From: a virus
Virus record (IMG/VR): IMGVR_UViG_3300021090_000329
Coordinates: 1 to 22,424 of that record
Direction: 5' to 3' (one strand)
DNA: 22,424 nt
Position 1 is the stretch's first letter. The number at the start of each line of letters is the position of its first letter. Under the pieces are notes generated by a model. The model saw only the letters and a list, made by a program, of their open reading frames with translations. It did no database searches and was not told the origin of the DNA. Below, in pieces: positions 21,834-22,424 of this stretch. The position numbers and the translations under genes are program-made.

Positions 21834-22424
21834 GACGAGCTTTCTTAGATCTCTCCAATGTTTTAAGTGCTTTATCTCGTGCATCTAAAGCAAGAGTATG
21901 AGCTAATCTTATTGTCTTATTTTCATCTCTTAATTGTATTGCATCTTGGAATCCTTGTCTCCATTGTGGAAGAACTGATAGAATAAGATTAGCTTGAACA
22001 GCTTGATCCATAGCATCTGAAAGAGCATTGTGCATTGTCATTACACGAAAGTCTGCTTGTTTATCAAACTCAGGAGCAGTTTCTTTGATTACTCTACGAA
22101 TAGAAGCAAAGCAATTCCAATGTCTAAAATTATCTTTTTGTAGTTGTATTGGACGTTCAATTCCAAGATGATCAAATGCTTCACAAAGAATTGGAATATC
22201 AAAGAGAGATGGTTTTGACCAAATATCTTTAATGCCAGCTTTCCACAGTTGGTTCCAAGCATCTGCAGTTTGAGCAAGAGCAGATTGTAAACTTTTTCTT
22301 TTATATATAGGAAGCCCAGTTTGTTCATATTCCCACCAGTCGAGTGTGCTCTTTGATATATGTCTTTGATGTGCAAGATTATCGTAGAGTGAAATGGTGT
22401 GATGTACGCCAGTTCTTCCAATAT
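21808..22424 (-). CDS. DEDDh 3'-5' exonuclease, C-terminal part (gene runs off the window)
   Basis: The frame is open to the right edge of the window, so the start and the first DxE motif are missing. Counting from the edge, the visible 204 residues have TLDWWEYEQTG (W29, W30), IWSKPSLFDIPIL with D75 as the ExoII acid, RHWNCFASIRRV near residue 100, and HNALSDAMDQA with H131 and D136 as the ExoIII HxAxxD motif. The paired Trp and the IW...FD pattern suggest the Rv2179c/RNase T-like group of phage 3'-5' exonucleases. It would trim DNA or RNA 3' ends in the infected cell. After about residue 155 there is a charged tail ending KKARHARSKFRR. The internal ATG at 22041 is not the start. Confidence 0.8.
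   Translation of the reverse strand, partial: IGRTGVHHTISLYDNLAHQRHISKSTLDWWEYEQTGLPIYKRKSLQSALAQTADAWNQLWKAGIKDIWSKPSLFDIPILCEAFDHLGIERPIQLQKDNFRHWNCFASIRRVIKETAPEFDKQADFRVMTMHNALSDAMDQAVQANLILSVLPQWRQGFQDAIQLRDENKTIRLAHTLALDARDKALKTLERSKKARHARSKFRR

Noticed and set aside
22089-22421. Open frame of 110 codons on the minus strand
   Set aside because: It lies antisense-frame to the exonuclease on the same strand; the neighbouring frame carries the clear DEDDh motifs through the same bases.

Overview
The window is part of the genome of a tailed phage with a short-tail (podovirus-like) gene set. It is AT-rich and almost wholly coding. No integrase, transposase, CRISPR array, tRNA or rRNA was seen. 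The host is probably Gram-negative: one late protein has a Sec signal peptide typical of Gram-negative bacteria, another looks like a lipoprotein, and the lysis genes are a small two-helix membrane protein followed by a signal-less M15 peptidase. I cannot name the host. No intergenic stretch exceeds about 50 bases, so no gene-free region needs separate comment.

Left part, 1-4370, plus strand (head): the C-terminal part of a probable portal protein (cut by the window edge), a small overlapping protein, a probable scaffolding protein, an SU10-like major capsid protein, a small capsid-associated protein and a head-tail adaptor. Two GC-rich hairpins lie just after the capsid gene. 4377-7398 (adhesion): three consecutive fibre or appendage genes; the last ends in a collar-type domain with three HxH pairs. 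7423-8016: a secreted beta-rich protein with a cleavable signal peptide.

8039-9698 (lysis): a coiled-coil protein with a C-terminal membrane helix, a probable holin, an M15 L-alanyl-D-glutamate-type peptidase, a lipoprotein and a very small membrane protein, packed with stop/start overlaps. This cassette sits inside the virion operon. 9708-21059 (tail and ejection): a small unknown protein, a 1028-residue probable tail nozzle, then three proteins of increasing size (357, 518, 1744 residues), the usual pattern for internal virion (DNA ejection) proteins. The operon ends with an 18-residue, half Lys/Arg micro-protein with a full Shine-Dalgarno sequence, then a strong intrinsic terminator.

Right edge, 21185-22424, minus strand: the end of a convergent operon, with a DEDDh 3'-5' exonuclease (cut by the window edge) and two small overlapping unknown genes. 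This is probably a nucleic-acid metabolism module. The plus strand thus appears to hold the late (virion and lysis) genes, and the minus strand genes of another class. Strong Shine-Dalgarno sites occur at only a few starts; most other genes start at or within a few bases of the preceding stop, suggesting translational coupling.

The most interesting items are the 18-residue basic peptide, the paired hairpins after the capsid gene that enclose an AGGAGG, the signal-peptide protein in the fibre/lysis region, and unusual modules inside the 1744-residue ejection protein. All family assignments are from reading the sequence and memory of the families; no database search was possible.
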